Shown: in pieces, positions 36,120 through 36,555 of the stretch
Position numbering within the stretch: position 1 is the first letter of the stretch
Layout of the letters: the number at the start of each line of letters is the position of its first letter
NCBI GenBank assembly: GCA_020073585.1
Contig: JAIQEV010000055.1
Coordinates: 1 to 36,555 of the forward strand
Direction: 5' to 3'
DNA from: Terriglobia bacterium
GTDB taxonomy: Bacteria > Acidobacteriota > Terriglobia > Acidiferrales > UBA7541
Length of the DNA: 36,555 nucleotides
Notes under the pieces: generated by a model
Database searches by the model: none
What the model was told of the DNA's origin: nothing
What the model saw: the letters and a program-made list of their open reading frames with translations, nothing else
Position numbers and translations under genes: made by a program

Positions 36120-36413
36120 CTATTCCTCCACGCGGCGCAGCCGCCCCCACTGCGCGCGACGAATCTTCTTAAATCCCCGCACCGGTCCCGGCACGCGGTG
36201 CGACTGCGGGCAGAACGGGCAGACAAAGCGTGTGCCCTGCGCGTGCGGCGCGCGCTCCACCACCACTGACCAGCCCGGCTTGCAAAGCCGGTACAGCACC
36301 GGCTCCGGGGGCTGCACCACCGGCTTGGCGGCCGCCTTGACCGCCGTGCGCTTGACCGCCGTGCGCTTCACCGTCCGCCCTGTTGTGGAACGACTTGTCC
36401 GTGTCGCTCGCAT
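36120..36413 (-). CDS. Unknown basic CPFC protein between rplB and rpsS
   Basis: I do not recognise this 97-aa protein. The N-terminal 35 residues are disordered-looking and strongly basic (MRATRTSRSTTGRTVKRTAV), with an exact tandem 15-base duplication that encodes KRTAV twice. The C-terminal 60 residues hold Cys44, His57, a C-P-F-C knuckle (C65, C68) and His72, then a Trp- and Arg-rich end (KKIRRAQWGRLRRVEE). This could be a small zinc ribbon that binds RNA. Third codon positions are G/C-rich as in its neighbours. The ATG at 36413 lies 47 bases after the rplB stop with GAGAGAG upstream; its last codons contain the rpsS binding site, so it is probably translated with the operon. An open frame runs 43 codons further up but overlaps rplB. 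A species-specific ribosome-associated factor is my inference. Confidence 0.75.
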   Translation of the reverse strand: MRATRTSRSTTGRTVKRTAVKRTAVKAAAKPVVQPPEPVLYRLCKPGWSVVVERAPHAQGTRFVCPFCPQSHRVPGPVRGFKKIRRAQWGRLRRVEE

Positions 36414-36460
36414 CGCTTCTCTCTCAGCGGGCCGCCTCACTGCGCCGCCCGTTCTCTTCT

Positions 36461-36555
36461 TCAACCCTTGCGCCGCTGCACGATCATCTTGTCCGTGCGC
36501 TTGTTCTGCCGCGTCTTGGCTCCCAGCGTCGGGAAGCCCCACGGCGTCTGCGGGT
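36461..36555 (-). CDS. rplB: Ribosomal protein L2, C-terminal end (partial)
   Basis: The last 30 codons of L2, a peptidyl-transferase-centre protein of the 50S subunit, are present: [20 protein letters not shown] and [10 protein letters not shown]. The rest lies beyond the right edge of the window. It marks the S10 part of the cluster. Confidence 0.95.
   Translation of the reverse strand, partial: PQTPWGFPTLGAKTRQNKRTDKMIVQRRKG

Overview
The window looks like a chromosomal contig from a high-GC member of the Acidobacteriota. I infer this from an Oar-like TonB-dependent receptor with an N-terminal carboxypeptidase-regulatory domain, the adjacent hisS and aspS genes, a gamma-class carbonic anhydrase family gene, and dispersed GTCATCCTGAGC-type palindromes, which I recall as common in that phylum. 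It is an inference from gene content, not a placement.

Left part (1-12 kb, almost all minus strand): a broken aspS, complete hisS, a gamma-carbonic-anhydrase-like hexapeptide protein, a GT39-type membrane glycosyltransferase, an Mrp/NBP35 Fe-S cluster carrier ATPase, secA with its own predicted promoter, and a large HEAT/PilZ-like protein with a glycine-rich linker. aspS loses all homology after about 127 codons, near position 436, so the first 435 bases look foreign to it.

Middle part (12-23 kb, mixed strands): a single-pass membrane protein of unknown function, a large TonB-dependent receptor with a strong terminator, an AT-rich intergenic island, a Tat-exported M24 peptidase, a YheT-type hydrolase, a PadR regulator overlapping a polytopic membrane protein gene, and guaB with a clear sigma70-type promoter and a structured leader. 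Three 27-bp-spaced palindromes sit at 12.04-12.11 kb and a fourth relative sits at 17.22 kb, upstream of the peptidase.

Right part (22.9-36.5 kb, minus strand): the S10-spc-alpha ribosomal supercluster in canonical order from the end of rplB to rplQ, including secY, adk, map, infA, rpmJ and rpoA, ended by a rho-independent hairpin. It supplies ribosomal proteins, the Sec channel, nucleotide balance, N-terminal methionine removal, initiation and RNA polymerase alpha from one transcription unit. The exception to the canonical order is a 97-codon gene between rplB and rpsS. It encodes a very basic protein with a CPFC knuckle that I do not recognise, and it is the best candidate here for something undescribed.

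Several starts are not ATG (aspS, rpsC and rpsK GTG; adk and rpsD TTG). Two middle-region genes (padR and the M24 peptidase) lack a Shine-Dalgarno sequence and have promoter-like elements so close to the ATG that leaderless transcripts are possible.
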